Below, one piece after another: positions 27,864 to 36,831 of a stretch of 64,000 nucleotides of DNA. The notes under the pieces were generated by a model, which had not been told where the DNA came from, did not search any database, and worked only from the letters and a program-made list of their open reading frames with translations. This DNA comes from Nitrosospira sp. (GTDB lineage Bacteria; Pseudomonadota; Gammaproteobacteria; Burkholderiales; Nitrosomonadaceae), in assembly GCA_013821425.1 (NCBI GenBank), contig JACDGV010000002.1, forward strand, positions 186,001 through 250,000, written 5' to 3'. Made by a program: the position numbers and the translations under genes. Position 1 is the first letter of the stretch. The number at the start of each line of letters is the position of its first letter.

Positions 27864-29021
27864 ATGCGCGTCTGTTTCGTGTCGCATACCGCCAACCGTA
27901 ATGGTGCGGAACTGGCCCTGCTTGAGTTATTGCAAGGCCTCAGCAAATCAGGTGTCCAATGCCTGGTGTTTGTGCCCAGAAAAGGCCCGCTTCTGATCGA
28001 ACTTACCCGCCTAAACATAGAATGGCGCATCCTTGGTTATCCCTGGTGGTGGAAACCGTGGCGCAGATCGCTCCCTCACCGCGTGCTACGTACGCTGAAA
28101 AGTCTGGTGGCATCAGTCCGGATGGCAATAATACTGGTTCAATGGCGCTGTGATTTGGTGTATACGAATACCGTTGCCAGCAGCACCGGGGCCCTTGCGG
28201 CTAGACTGGCACGCAAACCCCATGTATGGCATTTGCATGAGTCCGGGTATCGTAATTCCAGGATGCAATTTGATTTGGGGGCCGGGTTGGCCGCGCGGCT
28301 GATAAATCGTTTGTCAGCGCTTATCATCGTGGTCTCCCGCGCGGTCGCTGATGATTATTCTCGCTATATCAACTCGGAGAGGATGCATGTAGTCTATCAA
28401 TCCGTGACGCTACATTACGAAGGTGAAAAAGCTAATGATTTGAAGCACGATAATAGTGCTTTTCAATGTGTCGTAGTAGGGTCCTTGCAGCCATGGAAGG
28501 GGCAAGCAGAAGCCATCACAGCGCTGGCTGAGGTGGTTCACAGGGGAGTTGACGCTCACCTGCTGCTAGTTGGTGGCGGTGAAAAGTCCTACCTGGCAGA
28601 GCTGCATCGGCAGGTAGAAGACCATGGTCTGGAACAACGGGTAACGTTCACCGGATACGTAAACGACCCCATGCAATTTATCCGCATGGCCGACGTTATA
28701 CTGATGTGTTCACGTTGGGAAGCTTTCGGGCGGGTAACAGTTGAAGCCATGCTTGCTGGCAAGGCTGTGATAGCCAGCGCTAGGGGGGGTACAATAGAAC
28801 AAATCGAAGACGGAAAAACAGGTCTTCTCTATGAATGCGGCAATCCTTTTGAACTCGCTGAAAAAATACAGTATCTGTACGAGAATCCCGGACTGAGGTT
28901 AAAATTAGGGCAAGCCGCGCATACATGGGCGGCCGATCGCTTTACTCAGGAGCGATATGCAAAGGAAATGCTCGATCTTTTCACCCAAGTGCTGGTGAAG
29001 GAAAAAACGCCGGTTGATTAA
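27864..29021 (+). CDS. GT4-family glycosyltransferase (copy A)
   Basis: Retaining nucleotide-sugar glycosyltransferase with a GT-B fold. The N-terminal Rossmann part (CFVSHTANRNGAELALLELL) is followed by the C-terminal UDP-sugar site (VVVGSLQPWKGQAEAITALA; LLLVGGGEKSYLAEL) and the E-x7-E motif in SRWEAFGRVTVEAMLAGKAV. It is 385 residues, the same as the inverted paralogue at 30235-31392 with near-identical motifs. The acceptor is unknown; polysaccharide synthesis is inferred from the neighbouring ligase. Confidence 0.93.
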   Translation: MRVCFVSHTANRNGAELALLELLQGLSKSGVQCLVFVPRKGPLLIELTRLNIEWRILGYPWWWKPWRRSLPHRVLRTLKSLVASVRMAIILVQWRCDLVYTNTVASSTGALAARLARKPHVWHLHESGYRNSRMQFDLGAGLAARLINRLSALIIVVSRAVADDYSRYINSERMHVVYQSVTLHYEGEKANDLKHDNSAFQCVVVGSLQPWKGQAEAITALAEVVHRGVDAHLLLVGGGEKSYLAELHRQVEDHGLEQRVTFTGYVNDPMQFIRMADVILMCSRWEAFGRVTVEAMLAGKAVIASARGGTIEQIEDGKTGLLYECGNPFELAEKIQYLYENPGLRLKLGQAAHTWAADRFTQERYAKEMLDLFTQVLVKEKTPVD

Positions 29022-29093
29022 TTATTTCTCAATCTTTCGTAGACGCCGTTGGTCCTAACGGCAAATCGCAACGCCACAAAAATCCCTTGAAAG

Positions 29094-30050
29094 ATGACTG
29101 CTCCACTCTCATTGTCGGTAGCTCTCGCGAGCTATAACGGCGAACGCTACATCCGCGAGCAGCTCGATAGTATCGCCCGCCAGACCCGATTACCGGACGA
29201 ATTGGTTGTCTCTGACGACGCATCCACCGATGCAACATCAGCTATCGTCCAGGAATTCGCTCGCCGCGTGTCTTTTCCGGTACGATTCCTTCAGCATGAG
29301 CGCCTCGGTACCACAGGAAACTTTGAGACTGCCATTCGTGCATGTGTTGGCGACGTCATCTTTCTGTGCGATCAGGACGATGTCTGGTATCCGAACAAGA
29401 TTGAGACCATCGAAGCCTGTTTTATTGATAGACCAGAGGCAGGCGCGGTATTCACAAATGGGAACGTCGTCGATGAAAATTTGCGGCCGTTCGGGCCGCA
29501 GCTATGGAAATTCTTCAGGTTTACCCCAACGGAGCAGGCGCGGGTTGCGGCCGGAGACGCGCTCGGGGTGCTGCTCAGGCATCCCGTGGTGACCGGCGCG
29601 ACCATGGCTTTCCGTTCCCGCTATCGCGACCTGGTGCTACCTATTCCGCAAACGTGGCACGACGCCTGGATTGCTTTGCTCGTCGGCGCGACATCCCGCC
29701 TTGTTGCCCTGCCGGCCCCGTTGATTGCTTATCGCCAACACGGCAATAATCAGATCGGAATACCGCGACCCGGTAAAAACCGGAATAAGACGCTTGCCGC
29801 TATCTATGAGCCACGAGTCTTGCTTTATGAAAAAGCTCGCCTGCGCCTCCTGCAACTCGCGAACCGTTTCCCCTGTGGCGAGCAGGAGATGTACCGTTTT
29901 GATGAAACATTGGCCCTTCTCCGTGCTCGTGCTGCGCTACCCGATGCCAGGTTGCGTCGGCTAAAAAGTGCTCTGCATGGGCTGATTGCTCACCGGTACC
30001 ACCAGTATGCCTATGGATGGGGAAGTTTTTTTAAAGACCTGCTGCGTTAG
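29094..30050 (+). CDS. GT2-family glycosyltransferase
   Basis: Inverting GT-A enzyme. The N-terminal nucleotide-binding domain has SVALASYNGERYIREQLDSI, DELVVSDDASTDATS and the DxD-type motif in FLCDQDDVWYPNKIE, resembling rhamnosyl/galactosyl transferases of O-antigen clusters. It is 318 residues with no membrane anchor. It is co-oriented with copy A (72 bp gap) and convergent with copy B of the GT4 pair. Confidence 0.92.
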   Translation: MTAPLSLSVALASYNGERYIREQLDSIARQTRLPDELVVSDDASTDATSAIVQEFARRVSFPVRFLQHERLGTTGNFETAIRACVGDVIFLCDQDDVWYPNKIETIEACFIDRPEAGAVFTNGNVVDENLRPFGPQLWKFFRFTPTEQARVAAGDALGVLLRHPVVTGATMAFRSRYRDLVLPIPQTWHDAWIALLVGATSRLVALPAPLIAYRQHGNNQIGIPRPGKNRNKTLAAIYEPRVLLYEKARLRLLQLANRFPCGEQEMYRFDETLALLRARAALPDARLRRLKSALHGLIAHRYHQYAYGWGSFFKDLLR

Positions 30051-30234
30051 GGTGACGTCCTGCCAACAGCTATCTTGGAAGACTCCAACATTGGCATCTA
30101 ATTGCTCTGCTCAAAATATTCCTGACATCGGGCTGGGCACGAACCCTATCCCTGACATAACTGAGCAGTTCTTCATGTAACAACGCCCTTTTGTTATGAG
30201 GAATGATTCACCTGGCTTTCGCTCAGGCACGCCT

Positions 30235-31392
30235 TTAAAGGCCTGTGATTTTCTCCTTCGCCAGCACCTCATTCAAGAGATCAAGCACCTCCTTCGCATA
30301 CCGCTCCTGAGTAAAGCGACCTATCGCCCAGCTGCGGGCAGCTGTACCAAGCCTCTTCCTGTCTTCCGGATTGTCATGGAGGTACTGTATTTTATCGGCG
30401 AGTTCAGCATGGTTACCAGACTCGTACAAAAGACCCGTTTTTCCGTCTTGAATCAGTTCTATCGTTCCTCCGCTGGCGCTACCTATCAGGGCCTTTCCAG
30501 CGAGCATTGCTTCTACTGTCACTCTCCCAAATGCCTCCCATCGCGAACACATAAGCATCAAATCCGCCGACCTGATTAGCAGCAGTGGATTAGATTCGTA
30601 TCCGTGAAACGTTACCCGCCGCTCCAACCCCAAATCTTTTACTTGCTCAAGCAGTTCCGCGGCGAACCGCTCGTCCCCTTCGCCGACCACAAGCAGATGG
30701 GCACTGATTCCTCGCCGGATCACCTCGGACAGGGCGTTAATCGCGTCCGTGTGCCCTTTCTTAGAGTGTAGGGTACCAACCATGATGCACCGGAGAACGC
30801 GGTGATCGGAGATCACGTCAGATATTTTCTCGATTTCATCGCGGGGAGTTACCGACTGATAGATTACGCGTATTCTGTTCGGTCTAATGTAACGGGCATA
30901 TTCTTTAGCCACCGCTCGGGAATTCGCGATAACAACCGCAGAAAGACAGCCAATCAACTGGACTGTTCGACGCTCTCCAAGGTGGAACAATAGATTGTGA
31001 TCGAGGTACCCGAACTCATGCAAATGCCAGACGTGGGGCAGTCGTGCTAATAGCGCCGCCAAGGCTCCAGCGCCAATAGTTGCGGTATTGGAAAGCACCA
31101 CATCGCATCGCCACCTCCTGATCGCGCGCGCCATGGGAACCGAAGGTAACGCTGCTTTGATGGCGCGCAGTGTACGGTCTGGGATTCGCCGAGGCCGTAC
31201 ACTAACCATCCATGGATAGCTGATTATTTTCCATTCGACGTGCAGGCGATCCAGCGCTTCCAGCAGCGGGCCCCTCTTTGGGACTAGAACCTTGCAGTCG
31301 ACGCCCTCCGCAATCAGGCCCTGCACTAACTCAAGCAAAGCAAGTTCCGCTCCTCCCCTGCCCGCCGTGTGGGATATGAAGCACACACGCAT
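30235..31392 (-). CDS. GT4-family glycosyltransferase (copy B, inverted paralogue)
   Basis: 385-residue GT-B enzyme with the same motifs as copy A: CFISHTAGRGGAELALLELV at the N-terminus, VGTLHSKKGHTDAINALSEV, LLVVGEGDERFAAELLEQV, and E-x7-E in SRWEAFGRVTVEAMLAGKAL. The two proteins align along their whole length but differ in many positions, so this is an old duplication in inverted orientation. It ends the host glycan region; the next sequence leftward in the transcript is 180 bp of gap before the GT2 gene's 3' end. Confidence 0.93.
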   Translation of the reverse strand: MRVCFISHTAGRGGAELALLELVQGLIAEGVDCKVLVPKRGPLLEALDRLHVEWKIISYPWMVSVRPRRIPDRTLRAIKAALPSVPMARAIRRWRCDVVLSNTATIGAGALAALLARLPHVWHLHEFGYLDHNLLFHLGERRTVQLIGCLSAVVIANSRAVAKEYARYIRPNRIRVIYQSVTPRDEIEKISDVISDHRVLRCIMVGTLHSKKGHTDAINALSEVIRRGISAHLLVVGEGDERFAAELLEQVKDLGLERRVTFHGYESNPLLLIRSADLMLMCSRWEAFGRVTVEAMLAGKALIGSASGGTIELIQDGKTGLLYESGNHAELADKIQYLHDNPEDRKRLGTAARSWAIGRFTQERYAKEVLDLLNEVLAKEKITGL

Positions 31393-31554
31393 TCACTCGT
31401 CCCTTGTTAGATCCTGTTTTGGTGCTAACTATTAAAAAATTCGGCCTGCCTCCAAACTCACTCATGGGCGCATTTGTCCATGCCCTTGGAAATGGATTTA
31501 TGATCGACTAATGCTGCTGAGGTAGTTCGGCGCAGCCTCCAGAACTGTCGTCCT

Positions 31555-31722
31555 TGGGGGCAGAATTTCCTAATCTTCGTCTTGCATTCTAAAGTAATTC
31601 TCGGGCAGGAACCTGGCGGCGACTTGCTTTATATCAATATCCTGTTCTCCCCCATCTTCACACCTGAATCTCCAGTTATGGCTGAGCGCATCGTCAGGGT
31701 TGGTGGGCAGCGGATCGCCCTC
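31555..31722 (-). repeat. Direct-repeat copy 1 of a prophage gene 3' end
   Basis: About 168 bp nearly identical to 34930-35095. It includes the stop codon and about 15 bp beyond it (GGGGGCAGAATTTCC versus GGGGGGCAAAATATCC). The two copies bracket about 3.2 kb of sugar genes and an IS remnant. Confidence 0.85.
31570..31722 (-). pseudogene. C-terminal fragment of the prophage protein at 34944-35684
   Basis: The frame encodes EGDPLPTNPDDALSHNWRFR and ends AARFLPENYFRMQDED-stop, which matches the C-terminus of the 246-residue phage protein except for a handful of substitutions. No start codon or upstream part is present. It lies 17 bp beyond the stop of the aldolase-like gene. Confidence 0.85.
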
Positions 31723-31738
31723 AGCAGTTTATTCCAGC

Positions 31739-32545
31739 CTAAAGAGTTTTTGCGGCCATCCAAAGCATATCCCGTGCTTCAATCAGATCCTGCTCGGGAC
31801 ATTCATTCCACTTATCCATGCAATCGCGAAAAGCCGCCACTTCTCTGGTGAGGTCCAGTTGCGTATAGTCCGGCGAGGTAAAAACTCTGGATACGAGCGC
31901 CCGGTCGGCTCTCAGCCGTGGATACTGCGCATAGATGAGATCAGATGGAATGGGCAAGCGGTCATCGTTTACCCGGCCGATGCCACCGAACCCGAAAGGG
32001 ATACCCCCATTATGAACACTATCCGACAGGGTATTCATGAATTGATAGCGCAGCAATTCAAAGTGACTTTTCAGCCCAACATCACGATGCAGGTCATTCA
32101 GTCCAATATGAACCTCATCGATTCCTTTAAACTGCACAATTTCATCAATCCGTACCGCTGCGGCCGCTGTTTCGATTAGCAGCGAGACTTCTGCTCGACC
32201 ATCTATGTATTCAATGAAATTGGCGGCATCTTCAGCAGTTCTGAACATGGGAAGCATAAGTACCTCTGCACCGGCTTCAATGAGCCGATCAATTTCTTCA
32301 CCTAGCCGGGGATGTGGCGGGTTGGTTCGCACGAAAAGCTTGCTTTTGTTGAGGGCTTGCCGCAAGGCTGGCAATTGGTTTTCGTCATGATCAGAAATCC
32401 AGGTATTCAAATGCTGTTGTCGTGCCGCTTTACCCAGCCTCTCAAGATCAAGTCCGATGCGGTTAATCCCCGCCTCGTCAGCACGTCTGGCCAATTCAAT
32501 ATCATTGGTAAAAAGCGTTAACACAAAGTCGCTTCCGTAACTCAT
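31739..32545 (-). CDS. HpcH/HpaI aldolase (citrate lyase beta)-like protein
   Basis: Predicted TIM-barrel lyase of the PEP/pyruvate superfamily. It has RTNPPHPRLGEEIDRLIEAG, VLMLPMFRTAEDAANFIEYI, the metal-ligand Glu in SLLIETAAAAVRIDEIV, and IDEVHIGLNDLHRDVGL (the GxxDL ligand motif). It is 268 residues, as is usual. It lies 2 bp after the dehydrogenase-like gene, in a three-gene operon with a GT2-like gene. The substrate is unknown; a role in making an acidic sugar or a carboxylated surface decoration is speculation from context. Confidence 0.8.
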   Translation of the reverse strand: MSYGSDFVLTLFTNDIELARRADEAGINRIGLDLERLGKAARQQHLNTWISDHDENQLPALRQALNKSKLFVRTNPPHPRLGEEIDRLIEAGAEVLMLPMFRTAEDAANFIEYIDGRAEVSLLIETAAAAVRIDEIVQFKGIDEVHIGLNDLHRDVGLKSHFELLRYQFMNTLSDSVHNGGIPFGFGGIGRVNDDRLPIPSDLIYAQYPRLRADRALVSRVFTSPDYTQLDLTREVAAFRDCMDKWNECPEQDLIEARDMLWMAAKTL

Positions 32546-32547
32546 AG

Positions 32548-33516
32548 TCAGCGGTCTCCAGCCAGTTTATCAACGGAGATTATATCCAGCAGCGTTTCTC
32601 CCCTAAGATATCGGATAACCTGGTTTTCAATGAATGCTTCAAGCTTCTTTTGATATTCAGGATGAAATACTGCAACCTTGGGTGTAATAAGTAAACGTGG
32701 CACGGACCAGACCGGATCGGACGAAGAAGAGGGGGCGGGATCAACGACATCGAGCGCAGCGCCCCCCAGATGACCTTCTTGCAGGATACTGACCAGCGCA
32801 TCCGTGTCAACAACCCCACCTCGCCCTACGTTGACAAGGACGGCATGGCGCGGAAGTGCGCGCAAGACAGTCTCGTCAAAAAAGCGGCTCGTACTCTTGG
32901 TCAGCGGCAGGGTGATAAAACAAAGGTCGGCACGATGGAGGTGTTCAAACCAGCTATTGTTGGCGCAAAATAATTCATCGCATACGGCGTCCGCTTCTGG
33001 CGAGTACTTCCTCGTTACACCAAGAACTGCCAGCCCGTTTTTGCGGAGAATCATCGCCAACTCTCTTCCGATACAGCCCACGCCGAAAATCATTGCGGTT
33101 TGAGGAAAGGGTAGCATATCGAAAGGAGAATGAGCCCAGACCCCTTGTTGTTGAGCCTTAACTGCTTCGGGAATTCGCCGCAGGAGGGACAAGGCCAACG
33201 TAAAGGCATGCCACGCGACAACATCTGAAAAGACTGTGCAACGTGTAAGAATTGGATTAACTCTGCGCAGATCCGAAGACAGCAGATGATGCGGTCCCGC
33301 TGCGGTGCTCTGCACCCACTTGAGGCGTCGAACATGGGGAAGTACTTGACGCAGATAACGATGTCCCAGGATGACATCCGTGTCAGCCGCATGCCGAACA
33401 GCAATTTCTTCCGAATCGGCAACTGCCACTGACAAATCTTGCCGTACCCTTTTTAATCGCTCAACATGGACGAGAGAGGGTTGCCCGTTACTGTACATTA
33501 GCAGCACCTTACTCAT
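32548..33516 (-). CDS. D-2-hydroxyacid dehydrogenase-like protein with altered catalytic residues
   Basis: NAD-dependent D-2-hydroxyacid dehydrogenase family. The Rossmann motif is IFGVGCIGRELAMILRKNG, and the substrate-side Arg is kept in VNVGRGGVVDTDAL. The usual catalytic Glu (DVFE) reads DVVD, and the usual catalytic His of TPH reads TPK (LLITPKVAVFHPEYQ). The enzyme may be inactive, have shifted chemistry, or use the nearby His in FHPEY. Length 322 is normal. Its start overlaps the upstream GT2 gene by 4 bp. Confidence 0.85.
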   Translation of the reverse strand: MSKVLLMYSNGQPSLVHVERLKRVRQDLSVAVADSEEIAVRHAADTDVILGHRYLRQVLPHVRRLKWVQSTAAGPHHLLSSDLRRVNPILTRCTVFSDVVAWHAFTLALSLLRRIPEAVKAQQQGVWAHSPFDMLPFPQTAMIFGVGCIGRELAMILRKNGLAVLGVTRKYSPEADAVCDELFCANNSWFEHLHRADLCFITLPLTKSTSRFFDETVLRALPRHAVLVNVGRGGVVDTDALVSILQEGHLGGAALDVVDPAPSSSSDPVWSVPRLLITPKVAVFHPEYQKKLEAFIENQVIRYLRGETLLDIISVDKLAGDR

Positions 33517-34361
33517 TTTGCCTTAAGGGATTTTATTGACGCACGCAAACGTTCCTTCAGGTTTTTCAGATTTTTGCGGAACTGGTATTCCAGGTCTCCC
33601 ATGGCGCAGACTTCGTTTGTTCCTGCCGAAAATGATATTTCAGAAGAAGCAGCACGGACGGCAAGGAACTCTCTTTCAATTTTTCCCCGGTCTAGCAGGT
33701 ATTGATGGCCCCAGCGGTTTTCGATATCGATGCGGCTCAAGCCCGTTCGAAGCTCGGCATACCGGGTAATGAGATAATCGAGGCCAAGGTATTTGTAGTG
33801 GAGCAGCTTGATATTTCTTTTTTTGGGGAACACCATCCGACCGCTCGGATTGGATTTATGTCGACCCGGCATGAAATTGGTTTCTTCGATTGCCTCAGGA
33901 TTGAATATGCAGAATTTATCCATCTTCTTGAAACGCATGCCGCGGGTGATCAGATCGCATAAGCGTCCGTCAGAATTCGGGAAGGAATCTGAAACCATCT
34001 GATAACCTTCTGCTGGTGGAATGGCGGTGATGCCCGCTTCCTGGCATTGTCTGAGATAGCCCGGTAGATCAGGGTGATAAAGATGCTCATCCATGCTGCA
34101 GATGATTACCCAGTCCGCTTTGTTGCGGCTTCGTTTCCAGATATTGTCGTTAAACCTGGTAGCGCTAGCCACAAGCGAATCAGTTTGCTTATGAAAACGG
34201 CCAATTTCTACCTTCGGGTGCTTCGCCAGTATTTCCAGCGAGGCATCCGTGGAAGCGTCGTCAAAAATGAAAAAGCGATCAGCAATTGAGTTGTAATGCT
34301 GAAAGTAATAGGGAAGCATTCTTTCCTCATTCCAGCAGAGCGAATAGATATGGATAATCAT
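33513..34361 (-). CDS. GT2-like glycosyltransferase (Glyco_tranf_2_4 type)
   Basis: A 282-residue GT-A like protein: IYSLCWNEERMLPYYFQHYN, FIFDDASTDASLEILAKHP, and an acidic site in WVIICSMDEHLYHPDLPGYL. The C-terminal part has KLLHYKYLGLDYLITRYAEL, typical of this subfamily, and it ends in a Lys-rich tail. It is first of three coupled genes (GT2, dehydrogenase, aldolase). The acceptor is unknown. Confidence 0.88.
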   Translation of the reverse strand: MIIHIYSLCWNEERMLPYYFQHYNSIADRFFIFDDASTDASLEILAKHPKVEIGRFHKQTDSLVASATRFNDNIWKRSRNKADWVIICSMDEHLYHPDLPGYLRQCQEAGITAIPPAEGYQMVSDSFPNSDGRLCDLITRGMRFKKMDKFCIFNPEAIEETNFMPGRHKSNPSGRMVFPKKRNIKLLHYKYLGLDYLITRYAELRTGLSRIDIENRWGHQYLLDRGKIEREFLAVRAASSEISFSAGTNEVCAMGDLEYQFRKNLKNLKERLRASIKSLKAK

Positions 34362-34529
34362 GGGCTATTGAGGTGGTTCCCAGCAATTGATTGGATGGGG
34401 TGTCCGAATTTTTGTGCCCGAGACGCTATAGACTTTTCAACGGCGATTCGCCGCTGCTATTCGAGGCAAGAGCGTGTCGCGCCATGGGAAAATCGACCTT
34501 CATCTTACCCTGCTGGCGCTGTAAAGCGA

Positions 34530-34821
34530 TCTCTTCGTAAATCTTCGTAAAGAATTGGTGAAATGATCCATTGCCACTTTCCAGTCATAAGTAGCCCCGG
34601 TCAGTGAACGGTGACGTTGCGAAGCGCTAGCCAGATCAGTTTGGCGGCCGCTTCATCGCCCGCGAAATGATTGCGTGCCCTGTTGACTCGCGCAGCCGCG
34701 CATACACGGTCTCTATGACATGGGTCGTGTAGATCACGCGTCGTACATGTGGCGGGAACGGACAGAACGGAATTATCGGGCCATGCGGTTCGGCCTCTAC
34801 CGCTTCGACGCTGATGGTCAA
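34530..34821 (-). mobile_element. IS256-family transposase remnant
   Basis: Minus-strand reading gives IIPFCPFPPHVRRVIYTTHV, then after a frameshift ARNHFAGDEAAAKLIWLALR and NVTV, then TYDWKVAMDHFTNSL in a further frame. These match the C-terminal end of mutator-type (IS256) transposases (FPPEVRKVIYTTNAIES, GHFP-DEAA-KL-LALRN). The catalytic DDE core is missing and no inverted terminal repeats were found. Dead fragment beside the sugar cassette. Confidence 0.8.
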
Positions 34822-34929
34822 GGCAATCGGGTGGCCTCAGCCCATTGCCTGCTTACAAGGCCATATTTACCATGCTCGTCCAGAACTGCTGTGGTCGGGC
34901 GGGTTGAGCCTCCCGATTCCGTCATGCTG

Positions 34930-35095
34930 GGGGGCAAAATATCCTAATCTTGGTTCTGCATTCTAAAGTAGTTCTCAGGCAGGAATCTGGCGGCGACTTG
35001 CTTTATATCAATATCTTTTTCTCCCCCATCCTCGAACCTGAATCTCCAGTTATGGCTGAGCGGGTCGTCAGGGTTGGTGGGCAGTGGATCGCCTT
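34930..35095 (-). repeat. Direct-repeat copy 2 (intact prophage gene 3' end)
   Basis: Partner of 31555-31722, in the same orientation, about 3.4 kb apart. Similarity stops shortly after the stop codon on one side and at the codons for EGDPLP on the other. Confidence 0.85.
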
Positions 35096-35684
35096 CCAGC
35101 TTCATCCCCTCTCCTCTCAGGATCTCTCCCGCTCCTTTTGCATTCCCGGACAGCAGGAAATGCAACGCTTCGGGGATGCGTTTTTTCCTGGCCGTATAAG
35201 CTTCGTTCATCCACGGCGTCATCTCTTCCTGAACACCGTATTTCTCGTAGATTTTTGCCATCCGCGTCAGCTCATCCGCATTTTCCAGCAGTTTCCCGGT
35301 CAGCATGCGTTTGCCGATCATTTCGCTCGAGGAAATTTGCGCGTGCGATACCGGCTTGATAAGACTCGAAAGCCCTCGTGCCCGGGTATCCGCCGTCGCA
35401 GCCGGGGCCGACCCAGGCAGGTCGGCCAGCCCGGCGGTGCGGGGTTGGGCCGGATGAGTGGCGGTCGCCTGCCAGCCGGCTACTATTTCATCGTTTGCCG
35501 CCTTTAACCGGCTGCGCTTCTCCTTGTTGAAGTCAATGTTTTCCATCCTCGCCCGATGCGATTGCGCATCGCGCAAATTGGCCTTTTTCTGTTCGTTGAG
35601 ATACTGCTGCCGCAGATTCATATCTTGCCCGGCGCGCAATCCCTGCGCCAACCCGCCGGCGAAAACACCGAGTCCGTTAACCAT
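34944..35684 (-). CDS. Phage protein, putative internal virion/tail component
   Basis: 246 residues. The N-terminus has GLGVFAGGLAQGLRAGQDMN, then a helix-rich charged region with many Arg/Lys/Gln (DAQSHRARMENIDFNKEKRS). The middle is Ala/Thr-rich and the C-terminus is conserved (DIDIKQVAARFLPENYFRMQ). It overlaps the upstream gene by 8 bp. The helical, Gly-rich start is reminiscent of podoviral ejection proteins, but no family is firmly recognised. Its 3' end is duplicated at 31570-31722. Confidence 0.75.
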   Translation of the reverse strand: MVNGLGVFAGGLAQGLRAGQDMNLRQQYLNEQKKANLRDAQSHRARMENIDFNKEKRSRLKAANDEIVAGWQATATHPAQPRTAGLADLPGSAPAATADTRARGLSSLIKPVSHAQISSSEMIGKRMLTGKLLENADELTRMAKIYEKYGVQEEMTPWMNEAYTARKKRIPEALHFLLSGNAKGAGEILRGEGMKLEGDPLPTNPDDPLSHNWRFRFEDGGEKDIDIKQVAARFLPENYFRMQNQD

Positions 35685-36831
35685 TTATTCCCTCCCTGCC
35701 TTCCGTTTCTTCGGTCTTTCGTTTCGTAATTGCCGACCCGCCGGTATTGATGCGATGGATAAATTCTTCTCCCACCAGCTCCACGGCGGCTCTGTTGAGC
35801 ACGGCCTCGCCGTTGGAGATACGTATCGGCTTCACGCCCTCTATGCGCGCCGCGATGGAATCGCTCGTGCCTGTTCCCGGCCCTTCAATCATCCCTCCTT
35901 CCGCATACGCATAGCCTTTTCGCCGCAGTGAGGATAAGCCGGCGTTATAACTGCCGGGCTTGAAGCGGTAGATGCGATAGCGGCGTATCACGCCGCCTTT
36001 GCGAAGCCCCGGGCCCATCAGATAGGCGCCGCCCAGCGTTCCCGTCAGGCTGCCCAATCCGCCTAGCGCCTGCGACAGGGAATTCTGTTTCGTTTGCCAC
36101 GCATTGAGTTGTGCCTGGTGCTTGCCCAATTCCAGGTTCCCGGCCGAGTTGTTCCCCGTCATCGCGCCGCCGAACCAGTTCTGCGCGGTACTCATATTGG
36201 CATTGCGGATATTGGAATTCGCCGCCAGGTTGCCCACGCCGGAGTTCCCGGCATTTAGTGCCGCCGCATCCGCGGCGAGCCCGGTGGAAGGCATGTTGCG
36301 TCCGAATTTCGCTACCCCTTCGCGCATCGCCATGCCCTGAAGATCGGCGTTAAGCCGCGCCTGGTTCATCGCCCCCGCGGTATCCCTGGCTTTTCCAAGA
36401 TTCATTTCCTGGGTCAGCACCTGGAACCGCCCGAAACTCGGGTTGATACCTATCCGCGCCATTTGCCGCTGGCTCTGGTCCAGTGCTCCCTGGTAGCCGC
36501 GAGTCACATCCGCCCCCGCTTCCGCCGCCACCCGGCTTTTACGTTCCCCGGAATCCAGGTTATTGGCGTCATCCACCATTCTCTGTTCCAGCGGATGGAA
36601 GAGGTCTCGGTAAATCTTCCACTGCTCTTCTGCCCTGGCCGAATTGGCGTCGCCGGATTCAATCTGCTGGTTGACGATTTTGTCGATCAGCGGGTCCTGT
36701 ACCTTGGCGCGCTCTCTTTCCCAGGCCAACTGGTCCCTGGCAATTTCCTGCATGGCTCCCGCGATTTCGGCTTGTTTCATCGCGGCCTCGCCAATTGCAG
36801 CATCAGGCTTCGGTATCTTTGGGCTGCACAT
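35677..36831 (-). CDS. Phage virion protein with C-terminal GPGTGTSDS motif
   Basis: 384 residues. It starts CSPKIPKPDAAIGEAAMKQA with a long helical, Gln/Ala/Asn-rich body (MARIGINPSFGRFQVLTQEM; GLAADAAALNAGNSGVGNLA), then a Gly-rich hydrophobic stretch (LGGLGSLTGTLGGAYLMGPG). The C-terminal motif GGMIEGPGTGTSDSIAARIE...ISNGEAVLNRAAV is common in phage tail or internal proteins. Probably an internal virion/DNA-ejection protein. It overlaps the GNAT gene by 29 bp. Confidence 0.75.
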   Translation of the reverse strand: MCSPKIPKPDAAIGEAAMKQAEIAGAMQEIARDQLAWERERAKVQDPLIDKIVNQQIESGDANSARAEEQWKIYRDLFHPLEQRMVDDANNLDSGERKSRVAAEAGADVTRGYQGALDQSQRQMARIGINPSFGRFQVLTQEMNLGKARDTAGAMNQARLNADLQGMAMREGVAKFGRNMPSTGLAADAAALNAGNSGVGNLAANSNIRNANMSTAQNWFGGAMTGNNSAGNLELGKHQAQLNAWQTKQNSLSQALGGLGSLTGTLGGAYLMGPGLRKGGVIRRYRIYRFKPGSYNAGLSSLRRKGYAYAEGGMIEGPGTGTSDSIAARIEGVKPIRISNGEAVLNRAAVELVGEEFIHRINTGGSAITKRKTEETEGREGING

